Origin: Pleodorina starrii
Lineage: Eukaryota; Chlorophyta; Chlorophyceae; Chlamydomonadales; Volvocaceae
NCBI GenBank assembly: GCA_030267565.1
Contig: BRXU01000078.1
Coordinates: 47,666 to 111,665, forward strand
Length of the DNA: 64,000 nt
Reading direction: 5' to 3'
Under the pieces are notes generated by a model. It saw nothing but the letters and a program-made list of their open reading frames with translations. It was not told the DNA's origin and did no database searches. Positions within the stretch are counted from its first letter, which is position 1, and each line of letters begins with the position of its first letter. Both the position numbers and the translations under genes were made by a program. Below are positions 52,186 to 61,995 of this stretch, piece by piece.

Positions 52186-52403
52186 GGCGATCCTCGTGGT
52201 GAGCGTTACGAGACCATCATACGTGAGGCGCGCAATTTCATCGCACGCAAAGCATGATGCATTCTAGATATCCAGGGATATGTCGCCACGGGGGCTGATT
52301 AGCACGGGGAACAAGTTCCAGACCGAAATCGTGCGTCCGGTCATCACGCCGCGGTGCAATGCTTCATCACGGTCCCGTGATGAACAGGGTGTATCCGGCA
52401 GTG

Positions 52404-54062
52404 TCAGGCCGCCGATATGGGGCTTTGAGGCATGGTAGAGCGTCTGCTCGCATAAGGGCCTGACGGCCTGCTTCCGAAGTTCGCTGAGTCCCTACTGCCA
52501 TCGGGTAATTGGAACTGGCCCAGGATGGCGACCAACTCGTTGGAGTGCTGTCGAAGGGTACCAGCCGTTGCAGTCGTCTGCTCTGCCACGGCGGCGTTGT
52601 GTTGGGTCACCTGATCAAGAAGGGTCACGCCGGAATTGATCTCCTCCAGACCGATTGCCTGCTCGCGCGCCGCAGCGGATAGATCGTCCAGCACTCCCTG
52701 CACATTGAGGGCGATCCTAAGAATATCCTCGAGGCTCTGGCCGGTCCGTCCGACCAGTGCCGATCCCGCCTGCACATGCGCGGTACTTTCGGAAATCAGC
52801 CCTCTGATATCCTTGGCTGATGTCGAGGCGCGCTGCGCAAGGCCGCACACTTCAGAGGCAACGACAGCAAATCCGCGTCCGGCATCGCCCGCACGGGCCG
52901 CCTCGATCCCCGCATTGATGGCCAGGAGATTGGTCTGAAACGCGATCGCTTCAATGACGTCGATGATTTGCGTCACCTGCGTGGCGCTGCGCTCGATCTC
53001 CTGCATGGCATTGATGGCGTCCTGAACGACCAGCGTGCCAGCTCGGGCGCATGTGCTGTTCTCGCGCCCCGCTTCCTGCGCCTCGAAGGCGCGTGCCGCC
53101 GAGGAACGGACACTGCTGGTCATCTGCTGAAGCGCTGCTGCGCTCTCTTCGAGCGTTGCCGCCTGCGTTTCAGCGCGCACGGCGAGATGCTGCGCGGCTT
53201 GATCGATCTCGTCGGAGCCGGCCCGGACACTGCCTGCGACGGACATGATCTGCTCAAAAACCTGCCGAAGCTGCAGTGTCACGCGGTTGAAGCTTTGGCG
53301 CAGCATGTCGTACTCGGCCGGAAATGGATCTTGGGGGGAGCTATCGATCGGTGTAGTCAGATCCCCCATTGCCAGGCGTTCAAGGCCCGCCGAGATCTCA
53401 CGCACGACCCGCTCCTGCAAGGCGGCATGACGCATGCTCGTTTCTGCTTCACGCGCCGCGGTCTGTCGTTGTTCCCCGGCAAGTCGCTCTCCCTCCGCCT
53501 GTGCCAGATGCACCGCCTCGATCGCGTCGGCTGACTCGCTGAATGCCTTCCGAAGATGCTGCGCAAGCCAGATCAATGCCGCAGTCTGAACGGCCAGAAC
53601 GACAGCGTGCATGAGCACCCGTGCAAGATCGCCTTCTCCAGGAAACACGGCCTGCGGGATCAGGACGTTGAGGAGAAGATGATGGCCCGCGACCGTGCCG
53701 GCATAACCGATGAGGGGGCGCCAGTCGCAAAACACCGCGACCGTGGCAAATGCGGCGAAGAAGTACATATGGACATCGATCTGCCAGGCATGTCCGCGCA
53801 GCTGAAAAACCAGGAACCCCACGATCAGCGCGAGGCTGGTCGCGATGGTGATCTGAGGGCCGTAGCCTGTCTTCGTCCGCATCCAATCCAGGGTTGCGAT
53901 CGAAGCAAGGGCAGCGATGGCGACGGGGCCGGTCCACGCACCTGTCGCCAGACTGGCCGAAACGAAGGCAGATAGAGGAACATGCAGCCATAGGAAAAGC
54001 ACCATGAAACGCGCAGCGCGCGAGCGGAGTCGATCAAGCACGGCACTTTCTGTGGTGAGCAT
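52404..54062 (-). CDS. Methyl-accepting chemotaxis protein
   Basis: A 552-residue chemoreceptor. About six hydrophobic segments occupy residues 12-190 in place of a periplasmic sensor, suggesting membrane sensing. A HAMP-like part follows (LERLAMGDLTTPID), then the signalling domain with the hairpin tip IEAIAFQTNLLAINAGIEAA and AGRGFAVVASEVCGLAQRAS. The C-terminus lacks a CheR pentapeptide. The ATG at 54062 is preferred over 54176. Confidence 0.92.
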   Translation of the reverse strand: MLTTESAVLDRLRSRAARFMVLFLWLHVPLSAFVSASLATGAWTGPVAIAALASIATLDWMRTKTGYGPQITIATSLALIVGFLVFQLRGHAWQIDVHMYFFAAFATVAVFCDWRPLIGYAGTVAGHHLLLNVLIPQAVFPGEGDLARVLMHAVVLAVQTAALIWLAQHLRKAFSESADAIEAVHLAQAEGERLAGEQRQTAAREAETSMRHAALQERVVREISAGLERLAMGDLTTPIDSSPQDPFPAEYDMLRQSFNRVTLQLRQVFEQIMSVAGSVRAGSDEIDQAAQHLAVRAETQAATLEESAAALQQMTSSVRSSAARAFEAQEAGRENSTCARAGTLVVQDAINAMQEIERSATQVTQIIDVIEAIAFQTNLLAINAGIEAARAGDAGRGFAVVASEVCGLAQRASTSAKDIRGLISESTAHVQAGSALVGRTGQSLEDILRIALNVQGVLDDLSAAAREQAIGLEEINSGVTLLDQVTQHNAAVAEQTTATAGTLRQHSNELVAILGQFQLPDGSRDSANFGSRPSGPYASRRSTMPQSPISAA

Positions 54063-54613
54063 CGGAGAGGCCTTCAATTGACGCGGAAGCGCGCCCTGCG
54101 TGGGAAAAAGACGGCTCCTGCATCGGTGCCAGGAACTCTGTAGTTGGTGAGTGACGTTGCAAGACCGAAAGGGCACCAGCGGCTCCCCGGATCTAATCCG
54201 CTCTGCCGGGTATTTGTGTCATCGAGCAGTCTGAAAAAAGGCAACCCCTTATGGCACTGGGGAGGTTTTGCACGACAAACATTACCGTCCGATTGATATG
54301 ACCCTGCAGAACGCTTTGGTTTTTAGCATTTCCAGTGACAACCGCTCGTGGGTCGCCTCAGATGCACGACATTAAGATGCTTGGCATCGCCTCCATAAGC
54401 TTTCAGAAACAAGCTCTTCTGTATGCGTGACTATATGTCTGTATAAATAAACGGTTTGACAGCAAAACGGCCATAGACGATGCCGCTCAAATAAGCTTCC
54501 GGTATAGGAAGCTTGCTGATTGAGCAGCCTGAGCACGTGTAATCCGAAAGTTGTATTAAAAACGCATAGATTGTATAAAGCGTCATCTATCACGTGTTTT
54601 GGAGAATACGCAG
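54063..54613. other. Intergenic, no gene seen
   Basis: AT-richer DNA between the chemoreceptor and a small gene. Short open frames on the minus strand lack coding character. The last 60 bases are AT rich and probably hold the promoter of the 54614 gene. Confidence 0.4.
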
Positions 54614-54880
54614 ATGGAAGATCATAGCCTTCGGTTGCAGTTTAAATTTGCAGGCATTCCCGAGGATCAGATTGAAATAGCTTTGGAAAATTTCTACGGT
54701 TTGGGCGGAGCACCTGAAATCACTTGTACGGGCGATTATGCAGCAGCAAAATCCCTCTATGCGGTCATGGATGCATCCGTACCACCCCAAGATACACACA
54801 GCGCTGTGGCACGCTATGTCATCACATTAGGCGCGCGGATGACCGAATGGGAGATGAGAAGCCGCCTGAATCCAAGCTGA
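54614..54880 (+). CDS. Small hypothetical protein
   Basis: An 88-residue protein (MEDHSLRLQFKFAGIPEDQ at its start) with GGAG nine bases before the ATG. Alternating strand and helix pattern (ENFYGLGGAPEITCTGDYAAAKSLYAVM) suggests a small alpha/beta fold. No family is recognised. It lies just before the IS3-type element. Confidence 0.55.
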   Translation: MEDHSLRLQFKFAGIPEDQIEIALENFYGLGGAPEITCTGDYAAAKSLYAVMDASVPPQDTHSAVARYVITLGARMTEWEMRSRLNPS

Positions 54881-55051
54881 TGGTATGGGATACGGCTTTG
54901 CCCAGGAGCAAATGACGATCAAACCATATCTCAGTTATGCCTGGAAAATTCTCTCATGCAGTTCGCCGACAGATACGTTTTTTTACATACGCGCTTCAGT
55001 GAAGCAGCCGGCGCAGGTGGCCTGCCCCTATCGGGTGGTCCGGTTTCAGTC

Positions 55052-56080
55052 TTAGTGCATTACGGGTCTTGGCGCTACAGCTGGGGTGGCCGGCGAAGCG
55101 GCTCCGGATGGCGAAGCCGGCCACTGGATGGCCTCGGGAGCTGGCGGGCGATACCCCAGTGATGAGTGCGGGCGCTTGGTGTTGTAATGGCGGCGCCAGC
55201 TCTCGATGATAATCTTCGCCTCAGCGAGGCTGTAGAAGATCTCCCCGTTCAGCAGCTCGTCGCGGAGCTTGGAATTGAAGCTCTCACAGTAACCGTTCTC
55301 CCAGGGGGACCCCGGCTCGATGTAGGCGGTCTTCGCGCCGACGGCGACGATCCATTCCCGCACCGCCTTGGCGATGAACTCCGGGCCATTGTCGGACCGT
55401 ATATGATCCGGCACACCGCGCAGGATGAAGAGATCGGACAAGACGTCGATGACGTCGGTCGATCGGAGCCTCCGGTCGACCCGGATTGCCAGGCACTCCC
55501 GGCAGAACTCGTCGATGAGATTGAGCATGCGGAATTTCCTTCCATCGTGGGTCCGGGCTTCGACGAAGTCGTAGGACCAGACATGGTTCGAACGCTCTGG
55601 CCGTAGACGGATGCATGACCCGTCGTTCAGCCAGAGCCGACCCTTCTTTGGTTGCTTTTGTGGCACCTTCAGCTTCGTCGGGGAAACGCCCCACCGGGGC
55701 CTTTCCTGATCCTCTTCAGTCCCGCCGCCGTCGGACGCATGCGTCCGACCCCTCGACCCGTTTCACGTTGACCGCCCAACCGGCCTCGCGCAGAAGGGCG
55801 TCGCCGGTGGTCGCTCGGACCAGTGGCGCAACCACCGGCAACTCCGGCGGTATCCGTAGCGCCCATATTGCGAGGCGAGCGCGATGATGTCGGCCGTCAG
55901 GACGTTTTCATCGGCCCGTCCGCTCGGCACTTTCCGCCGTGTCGAGCGATGCTGCCCGAGCACGCGACAGGCGAGCCGTTCCGAGATCCGGAACTTCTGC
56001 CTGACATGCTCGATGCAAGCACGGCGGCGGGCGGGACTCAGAAGTTTCCCGATGCGTTCGGCCCATGGGCCTCACCCCGA
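55052..56080 (-). pseudogene. IS3-family orfB transposase, broken
   Basis: The N-terminal part in one frame (LLSPARRRACIEHVRQKFRI through IIALASQYGRYGYRR, to about 55840) is IS407-like orfB. The catalytic core follows in another frame from 55666: VWSYDFVEARTHDGRKFRML (first Asp), SDNGPEFIAKAVREWI (second Asp) and ENGYCESFNSKLRDELL (Glu). Between 55682 and 55840 the reading frame is disrupted by extra sequence rich in perfect palindromes. The DDE residues survive but cannot be joined in one protein. Confidence 0.85.
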
Positions 56081-56331
56081 AGGATGAGCTTCTCGAGCGT
56101 CAGGTCAGAGACGGCCTTCCGGAGCCGCTCATTCTCCTTCTCCAGCTCCTTCAATCGCTTCACTTGGTCGGTTTTCAGCCCACCGAACTCCTTGCGCCAC
56201 CGATAGTAGGTGAACTGCGTCACGCTGATCGACCGCACGGCTTCGGCCACCGACTGGCCTTGCGACACCAACACGTCAACCTGCCGGAGCTTGGCGACGA
56301 TCTCCTCCGGCTTGTGCTTTTTCTGGGGCAT
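56038..56331 (-). CDS. IS3-family orfA (HTH protein)
   Basis: A 97-residue transposase subunit: HTH part PEEIVAKLRQVDVLVSQGQS with AVRSISVTQFTYYRWRKEFG, then the leucine-zipper helix LKELEKENERLRKAVSDLTL. GGAGGATGC precedes the ATG at 56331. In intact elements it directs orfAB frameshifted transposase; here orfB is broken. Confidence 0.88.
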   Translation of the reverse strand: MPQKKHKPEEIVAKLRQVDVLVSQGQSVAEAVRSISVTQFTYYRWRKEFGGLKTDQVKRLKELEKENERLRKAVSDLTLEKLILRGEAHGPNASGNF

Positions 56332-56541
56332 TCCTGCATCCTCCAAATGGCTCAAAAGCCATACCTTAGGGAGGACCACTTTTCAGGGGGCAGACCAACG
56401 TCGTATCGGTATGCGTGATCTTCATGCGCGGTTTCTGCCCGATGCCAAGGCCGGGGTGCAAGGTTGATCCGCGAGCTTTGCAAGCTCGTAGCGGCCTTCG
56501 CCGTGCTGGTCGTGGTGCCGTCGTAGGCTGGGTTCTCATGT

Positions 56542-58160
56542 TGTCACCAAATTAAAATGTCGCGTGTCCCGCCATTTAGAAATGTCGCTGCCGGTGCGGC
56601 TGTGTGATGAGCCGGCCCCGGCCCGTTCTCTCCACAAAGGGCCGTAGGGGCAGGGCCGGCGGCTCTGAGCCCTCATGCCGTCACTCTGCTGGTGGCGGTG
56701 CGGCGGCCTGAATTTCAGCCGCACGCCGTTCAGCACGTCGCTCAAGCCCACTTTTCCTGCCGCCGCCACGCTTGCCGGTTGGGGTGTAACGCGTGCGCTG
56801 CTTGCCGACCGGTCCGACCTGCGGAGGATCGGTGTCCTGCTGTGTCTTGATGAAGGTCAACATGTCGCCGAGACGCTTGTTCTCGGTGATCGCCGCATGG
56901 GTGACGCGCTACTGGGCCGGGTCGAAGACGCGGTAGGGCAGGGACAGCCCTTTCCAGCGGATCTCGAAAGGTCGGTCAGCATAGGCGTAGGTCTCGACAT
57001 AGCGGCCGATCGCGCTGCGCGCATGCTCGCTGTCATCAAGGATGAACTTCCGGCGCTCGTAATGCACAACAAGGCTCGCGCCCACCTGCCGTTGATCGCG
57101 AACGCAGAGAATGTCGGCCAAGCGTGATGCAGGCAGATTGACCGGTCGATGCAGGTTCTTGGGCTGGAGAGGGGCCTGGGCAAAGCGCAGATTGTGACAC
57201 TCCCGGAAGCCCGGCAGGAACGCGTTTCCTGCCTCCATGTCGCTGATCCCCGCCAGGCGCAGTTCCTTGACCAGCCGGTCCTGCAGCGTCCGGTTGGCAC
57301 GCTCGACGCGGCCCTTTGCTTGGCTGCTGTTCGCGCAGAGGATCTCGACGTTCAACTCGCTCAGGGCGCGGCCGAACTGCGTCATGCCATGCCCGCTTCG
57401 GACCTCTTTCTTGTTCACCCGAAAGACGCTGTGCTTGTCGGAGTAGAAGGCGACGGGCAGGCCATGCTCGTGCAGGTAATCGGCAAGGGCCGCGAAGTAG
57501 CTCTCGGTCGACTCCGAGCGTACGAAGCGCAGGTGCATGAGCGCGCCGGTGGCATCGTCTATGAACACCAGAAGCGTGCAGATGGGACCGCGATCCTCGA
57601 ACCAGCGGTGCTCGGAGCCGTCGATCTGGATCAGCTCGCCCAAGGCTTCGCGCCGCAGCCGGGGCTGATGCACCCGCCGCCGCTGCGCCCGGCTGTGCCA
57701 AATCCCGTCCGCGATCATCCACTTGCGCAGAGTCTCCGAGGAAACCCGGATGCCGTGCCGATCGGCAAGCTTCTCGGCCGCCAGCGTCGGACCGAAGTCT
57801 AGATAATCCTGCCGGATCAGCGACAGGACATAGTCGCGCTTCAAATCGCTGATGCGGTTGTTGGACGGTCGGCCGCGCAGCTTGTGGCACACGGCCGTTG
57901 CGCCATCAGCCTGAGCCTCGCGGATCAACCGCTGCACCTGGCGCTGGCTCAGACCCAGCACTTGCGCCGCCGTGGACGTGCGTAGGCTGCCATCCAGCAC
58001 CTGCGACAGCACCTCGATCCGTTGAAGCTCGTGTTCGCTCATTAGGATAAGTCCCATGTCGAATACCCTCGTGCCATGCCGCTCAGCACAGCGTCAGCCT
58101 TCAGGGCAGAGGCGACAAATCAACTTTGCCAGTTCGCGACAATCCTACTTTGCTTCTACA
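56542..58160 (-). mobile_element. ISNCY-like (IS1202-type) element
   Basis: The ends share ATGTCGC/TTGTCGC motifs at two subterminal positions: 56555-56595 on one side and, inverted, about 58098-58150 on the other. TGTCACC at 56542 and TGTAGAA (inverted, ending 58160) give approximate limits. It encodes one transposase gene, interrupted by a TAG. Confidence 0.7.
56681..58057 (-). pseudogene. ISNCY-family transposase with in-frame TAG
   Basis: Residues 1-382 (to the TAG at 56909-56911) contain an HTH (STAAQVLGLSQRQVQRLI) and the DDE core: IQIDGSEHRW (Asp), FIDDATGALMHLR and KGRVERANRTLQDRLV (Glu). Directly after the TAG the same frame continues RVTHAAITENKRLGDMLTFI and on to a basic tail ending at 56681, as in full-length relatives of about 460 residues. 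A single CAG-to-TAG change explains it. The catalytic core lies before the stop, so a truncated protein could be made. Confidence 0.82.
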
Positions 58161-58501
58161 TCTCAACGACCAGTAACCGCAATTATGCAACTCTATACGA
58201 TTTAATTATGATATTTCAGTGGTTTATTCTGCGCCGTGAGGCAGAACGCCTTTTCAGGAAAATCAGAAGACACGGTGGCCCCACTGCGCGACATGAACCG
58301 ATCTGATTGCCGTGCTGTCAAGGTGTAGCCTTGCCGCCCCGGATCGTTGACAAACCCTTGTCGCTTCCTAGAAAATCCATTTGGGCACTAAGGGCGTTGG
58401 CGGTCTGTACGAGGCAGGTCGCCTAAGTCCCGCGTCGTACTGCGAAAGATATATCAGCCATCCTGCCGATATAGATCGCAGACTTAAAGAGAGACGACAT
58501 A
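58161..58501. other. Intergenic, no clear gene
   Basis: Holds a short open frame (MIFQWFILRREAERLFRKIR and following, near 58208) too small to support. GAGAGACGAC at the end is the ribosome-binding region of the next gene. Confidence 0.4.
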
Positions 58502-58891
58502 ATGCTGCGTATTTGCTTGCTAGCCCTGATCCCCGCATTCGGCCTGAACGGTCTTGCTTAGGCGGAGGATATCTCCACGCATGTTCTGAACACTTCCACC
58601 GGAACCGGCGGCGCCGGTATTCCTGTGACGCTGGAAATAAAAGAGGGAGACACCTGGACCGAGATCGGGACGTCGACCACGGGTGAAAACGGTCGGGTCG
58701 AAGGCTTCGATATCGAGACGGAGGTCGCGACTTATCGGCTGGCTTTCGACTTGTCGAATTATGCCGATCTTGGAGAAACCCCATTTTTCCCTGAAATTGA
58801 CGTCATCTTTCAGGTGCAGGATGCAGACCGGGAGCACCACGTCCCAGTCCTCGTCAGCCCCTTTGGGTACTCGACCTACCTGGGGAACTAA
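58502..58891 (+). pseudogene. Exported 5-hydroxyisourate hydrolase-like gene with in-frame TAG
   Basis: The frame from ATG 58502 encodes a signal peptide (MLRICLLALIPAFGLNGLA), then TAG at 58559-58561, then in the same frame AEDISTHVLNTSTGTGGAGI and on to VPVLVSPFGYSTYLGN. This is the transthyretin-like HIUase fold: His in STHVLN, Arg in ENGRVEG and His in EHHVPVL are kept. The usual C-terminal YRGS reads YLGN, so activity is doubtful. The stop lies exactly at the signal-peptide junction. Without readthrough no exported enzyme is made. Confidence 0.82.
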
Positions 58892-58897
58892 TGACAC

Positions 58898-58928
58898 GAT
58901 CGTCAGGGGCAGCACGCCCCTGACGATC
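58898..58928. terminator. Hairpin after the HIUase-like gene
   Basis: GATCGTCAGGGG (58898-58909) perfectly inverted as CCCCTGACGATC (58917-58928), loop CAGCACG. No T tract follows. Confidence 0.65.
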
Positions 58929-59113
58929 CTGATGTAAGAACCTGTGATGACCGAGGTAATACATCACCAGCACATTGAACGATACCAATACGCTCGGCTA
59001 TACTCAGGTTTCACCGCGTAAAAAACGCAGCCTTTGTATGAATGCAGAAATTTTATACTGAGCGGCTCGCCTGTTATAGATGGCTCGAGCCCCGAGGCTC
59101 CGAAAGCGTGGCT

Positions 59114-59542
59114 CTATAATCGGCTCTGAACCGGGAACAGATGCTGAAACGCGCCCGGCATCCGAGCAACATCCGATAGGCGGCAGGTGTCCAGAACAAC
59201 CATGAACGCCTCCCTTGCCTGCAAGATCACGGCGGGCAACCCGCAGCCCTGGGAGATACGGCATGTGCTGCAATCTACCAAGGGGTCGTCGCCTTCGGTG
59301 TGTCGAACGACTTGGCCGATGGTGATCTCGATGGCCGGGCGTGCCAGCTGCAGTCCACCCTGTCTGCCTCGGGTGGTCCGGATAAATCCTGCGCTCCCGA
59401 GGTCCTGGACGATCTTCATCAGATGGTTCTGGGAAATGTCATGGGCCTCGGCAATCTGGCGGATCGATACAAGCTTGCCGTCGCTCGCTGCGAGATAGAT
59501 CAACGCACGAAGGGCATAGTCGGTGTAACGGCTCAATTTCAT
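59114..59542 (-). CDS. nsrR: NsrR-type Rrf2-family nitric oxide sensor
   Basis: A 142-residue Rrf2 regulator: MKLSRYTDYALRALIYLA, HTH ISQNHLMKIVQDLGSAGFI and wing TRGRQGGLQLARP. The Fe-S cluster Cys are C91, C94 and C100 (CSTCRISQGC). The divergent neighbour is flavohemoglobin, the classic NsrR target, and NsrR-box dyads fill the gap. Nitrosylation of the cluster would relieve repression. The open frame extends to 60388 but is antisense to hmp there; ATG 59542 is the true start. Confidence 0.92.
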   Translation of the reverse strand: MKLSRYTDYALRALIYLAASDGKLVSIRQIAEAHDISQNHLMKIVQDLGSAGFIRTTRGRQGGLQLARPAIEITIGQVVRHTEGDDPLVDCSTCRISQGCGLPAVILQAREAFMVVLDTCRLSDVARMPGAFQHLFPVQSRL

Positions 59543-59551
59543 AAGACATGA

Positions 59552-59607
59552 ATACAAGTATTTCCTTTGCATGTATAGTGCCGTATAGATGCATAAGAAA
59601 TGCATGT
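59552..59607. promoter_or_regulatory. Two NsrR-box dyads between nsrR and hmp
   Basis: The clearer site, 59587-59607, has GATGCAT and ATGCATG halves around AAGAA, matching the consensus built on ATGCATTTNAAATGCAT. A weaker dyad lies at 59552-59576 (AAGTATTTCCTTTGCATGT). They sit over the divergent promoters. Confidence 0.75.
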
Positions 59608-59620
59608 TTAGGAGAATCAC

Positions 59621-60811
59621 ATGGCTCGCCCACTGTCCCTGCAGACCATCACGGTGGTGAAAGCCACCGTTCCCGCACTGGAGCAATACGGCCCGTTGAT
59701 CACCAAGACGATGTACCGGCGGCTGTTCGAAAACGACCATATCGCCGCCCTGTTCAACCAGGCGAACCAGCAGAAAGGCACGCAGCGGCTTGCCTTGGCG
59801 CATGCTGTTCTGGCCTATGCCCGCAACATCGAAAATTTGGAGGTTCTGGGCGCGGCGGTCGAACGGATTGCCCAGAAGCATATTGGCTACGCGATCCTGC
59901 CCGAGCATTATCCCTTCGTCGGCCAAGCCCTTTTGGGCGCCATTGAGGAGGTTCTGGGCGATGCCGCCACGCCCGACATCCTGGCGGCTTGGGGCGAGGC
60001 CTACTGGTTCCTGGCCGATCTGCTGATCGCGCGCGAAGCCACGATCCGTGCTGGCATTGAGGCACAGCAAGGCGGCTGGACCGGCTGGCGCCGCTTCACA
60101 GTTGCAGAGCGGCACGTAGAGGCCGAAGGGATCGTGTCCTTCGTGCTGCGGCCTGAGGATGGCGGTCCTGTCGTTGCCCACAAACCAGGCCAATACCTGA
60201 CGCTGCGCTTTGACGCGGCCGGACTGCCCGGGGTCAAGCGCAACTATTCGATCTCCAGCACGCCAAGCGACGAAAGCTATCGCATTACCGTGAAGCGCGA
60301 GGCAGAGGGAGAAGCGTCCCGCTTCCTGCATGACCATGCGTTGGTGGGGACGATCCTGGAAACGACGCCGCCCGCCGGCGACTTCCACCTGTCAGACAAT
60401 CCGCCGCGGCCGGTTGTCCTTCTGTCGGGTGGGGTTGGTCTGACGCCCATGGTCAGCATGCTGGAAGTCCTGGCCCGGAGGCATCGAGACGTCCCGGTCC
60501 ATTATGTTCACGGAACAAGCAGTCCTGCACATCACGCATTGTCCCGGCAGGTGCAGGACGCCGCGACGCGCCACGGAAATATCGTCGTCAGTACTTTTTA
60601 CGAGAGCGGCGCAGACGTCCCGGCCCATTCCGGGCGGATCAGCATGGATTGGTTGCGGAACAGCGTCCCGCTGACCGAGGCCGACATCTACTTGTGCGGC
60701 CCGCGTCCGTTTCTCCGCTACTTCGTTGCGGGCCTGAGGGAGGCGGGTGTTCCTGCCGATCGGATCCACTACGAGTTCTTCGGTCCCGCGGATGAGCAGC
60801 TCGCGGCCTGA
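59621..60811 (+). CDS. hmp: Flavohemoglobin (nitric oxide dioxygenase)
   Basis: A 396-residue cytoplasmic NO dioxygenase. The globin domain spans 1-140 with the proximal His87 (QKHIGYAI) and a B10-type Tyr32. The FAD domain carries RNYSIS (207-212). The NAD domain has LLSGGVGLTPMVSML near 266-280 and YLCGPRPFLRYF near 360. It converts NO to nitrate using NAD(P)H and oxygen. TAGGAG lies 8 bases before the ATG. It is controlled by the divergent NsrR. Confidence 0.96.
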   Translation: MARPLSLQTITVVKATVPALEQYGPLITKTMYRRLFENDHIAALFNQANQQKGTQRLALAHAVLAYARNIENLEVLGAAVERIAQKHIGYAILPEHYPFVGQALLGAIEEVLGDAATPDILAAWGEAYWFLADLLIAREATIRAGIEAQQGGWTGWRRFTVAERHVEAEGIVSFVLRPEDGGPVVAHKPGQYLTLRFDAAGLPGVKRNYSISSTPSDESYRITVKREAEGEASRFLHDHALVGTILETTPPAGDFHLSDNPPRPVVLLSGGVGLTPMVSMLEVLARRHRDVPVHYVHGTSSPAHHALSRQVQDAATRHGNIVVSTFYESGADVPAHSGRISMDWLRNSVPLTEADIYLCGPRPFLRYFVAGLREAGVPADRIHYEFFGPADEQLAA

Positions 60812-60953
60812 TGGGTCGCAAGACTGGCATGGGGGAAGCCGTTCTTGGGTGTAAAGCTGGGGCCTGAGATTCAGCAAAGCTGCACCTCAGAGATGATTGG
60901 GGTTCACGCGCAACATCATAAACAGCGCCTTCACAGCCTGCTTTTCTGCCCAA

Positions 60954-60977
60954 AAGGCCCCGCGGTTGCGGGGCCTT
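60954..60977. terminator. Bidirectional hairpin
   Basis: AAGGCCCCGC-GGTT-GCGGGGCCTT between the convergent hmp and DUF3618 genes. Confidence 0.8.
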
Positions 60978-60999
60978 CCCATGATACCAGACAATGGGA

Positions 61000-61995
61000 T
61001 CAGGCTTTGGACGATGGTGTCTTTCCCAACTGTGCTGGACCACTGACCGTCTTTGCCTCTCCGGGTGTCTTCTGCAAGTTCTCCGGAGAGGCAGCCTTAT
61101 CGCCGTCGTCGTCGGTCAGCTCGCCTTTGGCAGCCGAGACGACATTGGTCACGGCAGCCTTCGCCTCTTCCACTCCAGCAGAGACGGCACTGCTGACCCG
61201 GTTTTTTTCTTCGTGATAGATTTTTTCTGCTTCGTCAAAGAGCTGATCTCGATAGTCCCTCAGCAACTCGTCCTCGCGTCTTGTTCCGGGCAGCATCGCT
61301 CCCAGTGCCGCCCCGCCGAGCAAGGCAAGAGCTCCGAACAACAGGGGTTCGTTGTCATAATGACGCGCAATTTTTCTATTGGCCTGCGCCATCTGACGAC
61401 TGACGGCATCGCTGGCATCCAACGCTTTCCGACGGGCTGCCTCGACCCTGAGGCGAGCCTCCTCGCCAAAACCTTCGGTGCCTTCGCTGAGGCGATCACG
61501 CAGATGAAAAGCGTGATTTTTCGCTGTATCAATCATGCCAACGTCTTTCCTGGATCTGACAGACTGATCAGCGCGCGCATCTGCGTGTCGATCTGTCTTT
61601 CGGTTATCATCTGATGCCCAGTTTGGTCGCGAAAACGGTGGCCGGTTGCCGTAGGTCTGGGATGGGTTTGAAACCGGATTGAAATTGCGCTCATTCCGAT
61701 CCGACCGGCTCGTCACCGATTGCCCGTAGCTGTGAACAGGATCCTGTCCGCGCCCGAAGATCATCCAGGCCAGTCCGATGCCGGTCAGACCCAATGCTAT
61801 GGGATTTGCGCGAGCGGCATCACTTGCAGCCTCTGCCCATTCGGCACCATTCTTACGGACCGAACCTGTGAGGCGGCGCGAAAGGCCATCCAAAGACAGT
61901 TCACCCTGCAGATCGTCGAGCGTACGCCGCAGCGCTTCGCGGTCTTTCTCGATCTCACGCTCAATCTGGTCAGGGTTGTTGAGGTCACGCGTCAT
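61000..61995 (-). CDS. DUF3618-containing membrane-associated protein
   Basis: A 331-residue protein. The N-terminus NNPDQIEREIEKDREALRRT is the DUF3618 signature, followed by a short hydrophobic segment (ANPIALGLTGIGLAWMIFG). A long polar, helical middle follows, then a second hydrophobic stretch (LLFGALALLGGAALGAMLPG) and coiled coil to the end. Such proteins accompany DUF1469 and YqjD/ElaB-like genes in envelope or ribosome-association clusters. It is last of three overlapping genes. Confidence 0.8.
   Translation of the reverse strand: MTRDLNNPDQIEREIEKDREALRRTLDDLQGELSLDGLSRRLTGSVRKNGAEWAEAASDAARANPIALGLTGIGLAWMIFGRGQDPVHSYGQSVTSRSDRNERNFNPVSNPSQTYGNRPPFSRPNWASDDNRKTDRHADARADQSVRSRKDVGMIDTAKNHAFHLRDRLSEGTEGFGEEARLRVEAARRKALDASDAVSRQMAQANRKIARHYDNEPLLFGALALLGGAALGAMLPGTRREDELLRDYRDQLFDEAEKIYHEEKNRVSSAVSAGVEEAKAAVTNVVSAAKGELTDDDGDKAASPENLQKTPGEAKTVSGPAQLGKTPSSKA

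Larger units (their letters stand above)
55018..56397 (-). mobile_element. IS3-family element (IS407-like), degenerate
   Basis: Imperfect terminal inverted repeats: TGGCCTGCCCC...GGTGGTCC at 55018 and, on the other strand, TGGTCTGCCCC...GTGGTCC ending at 56397. It encodes orfA intact and orfB broken. No matching target duplication flanks it, so it may be an old or rearranged copy. Confidence 0.8.

Noticed and set aside
58076..58306. 76-residue frame beside the ISNCY end
   Set aside because: It starts inside the element's terminal repeat and has no recognised similarity; likely incidental.
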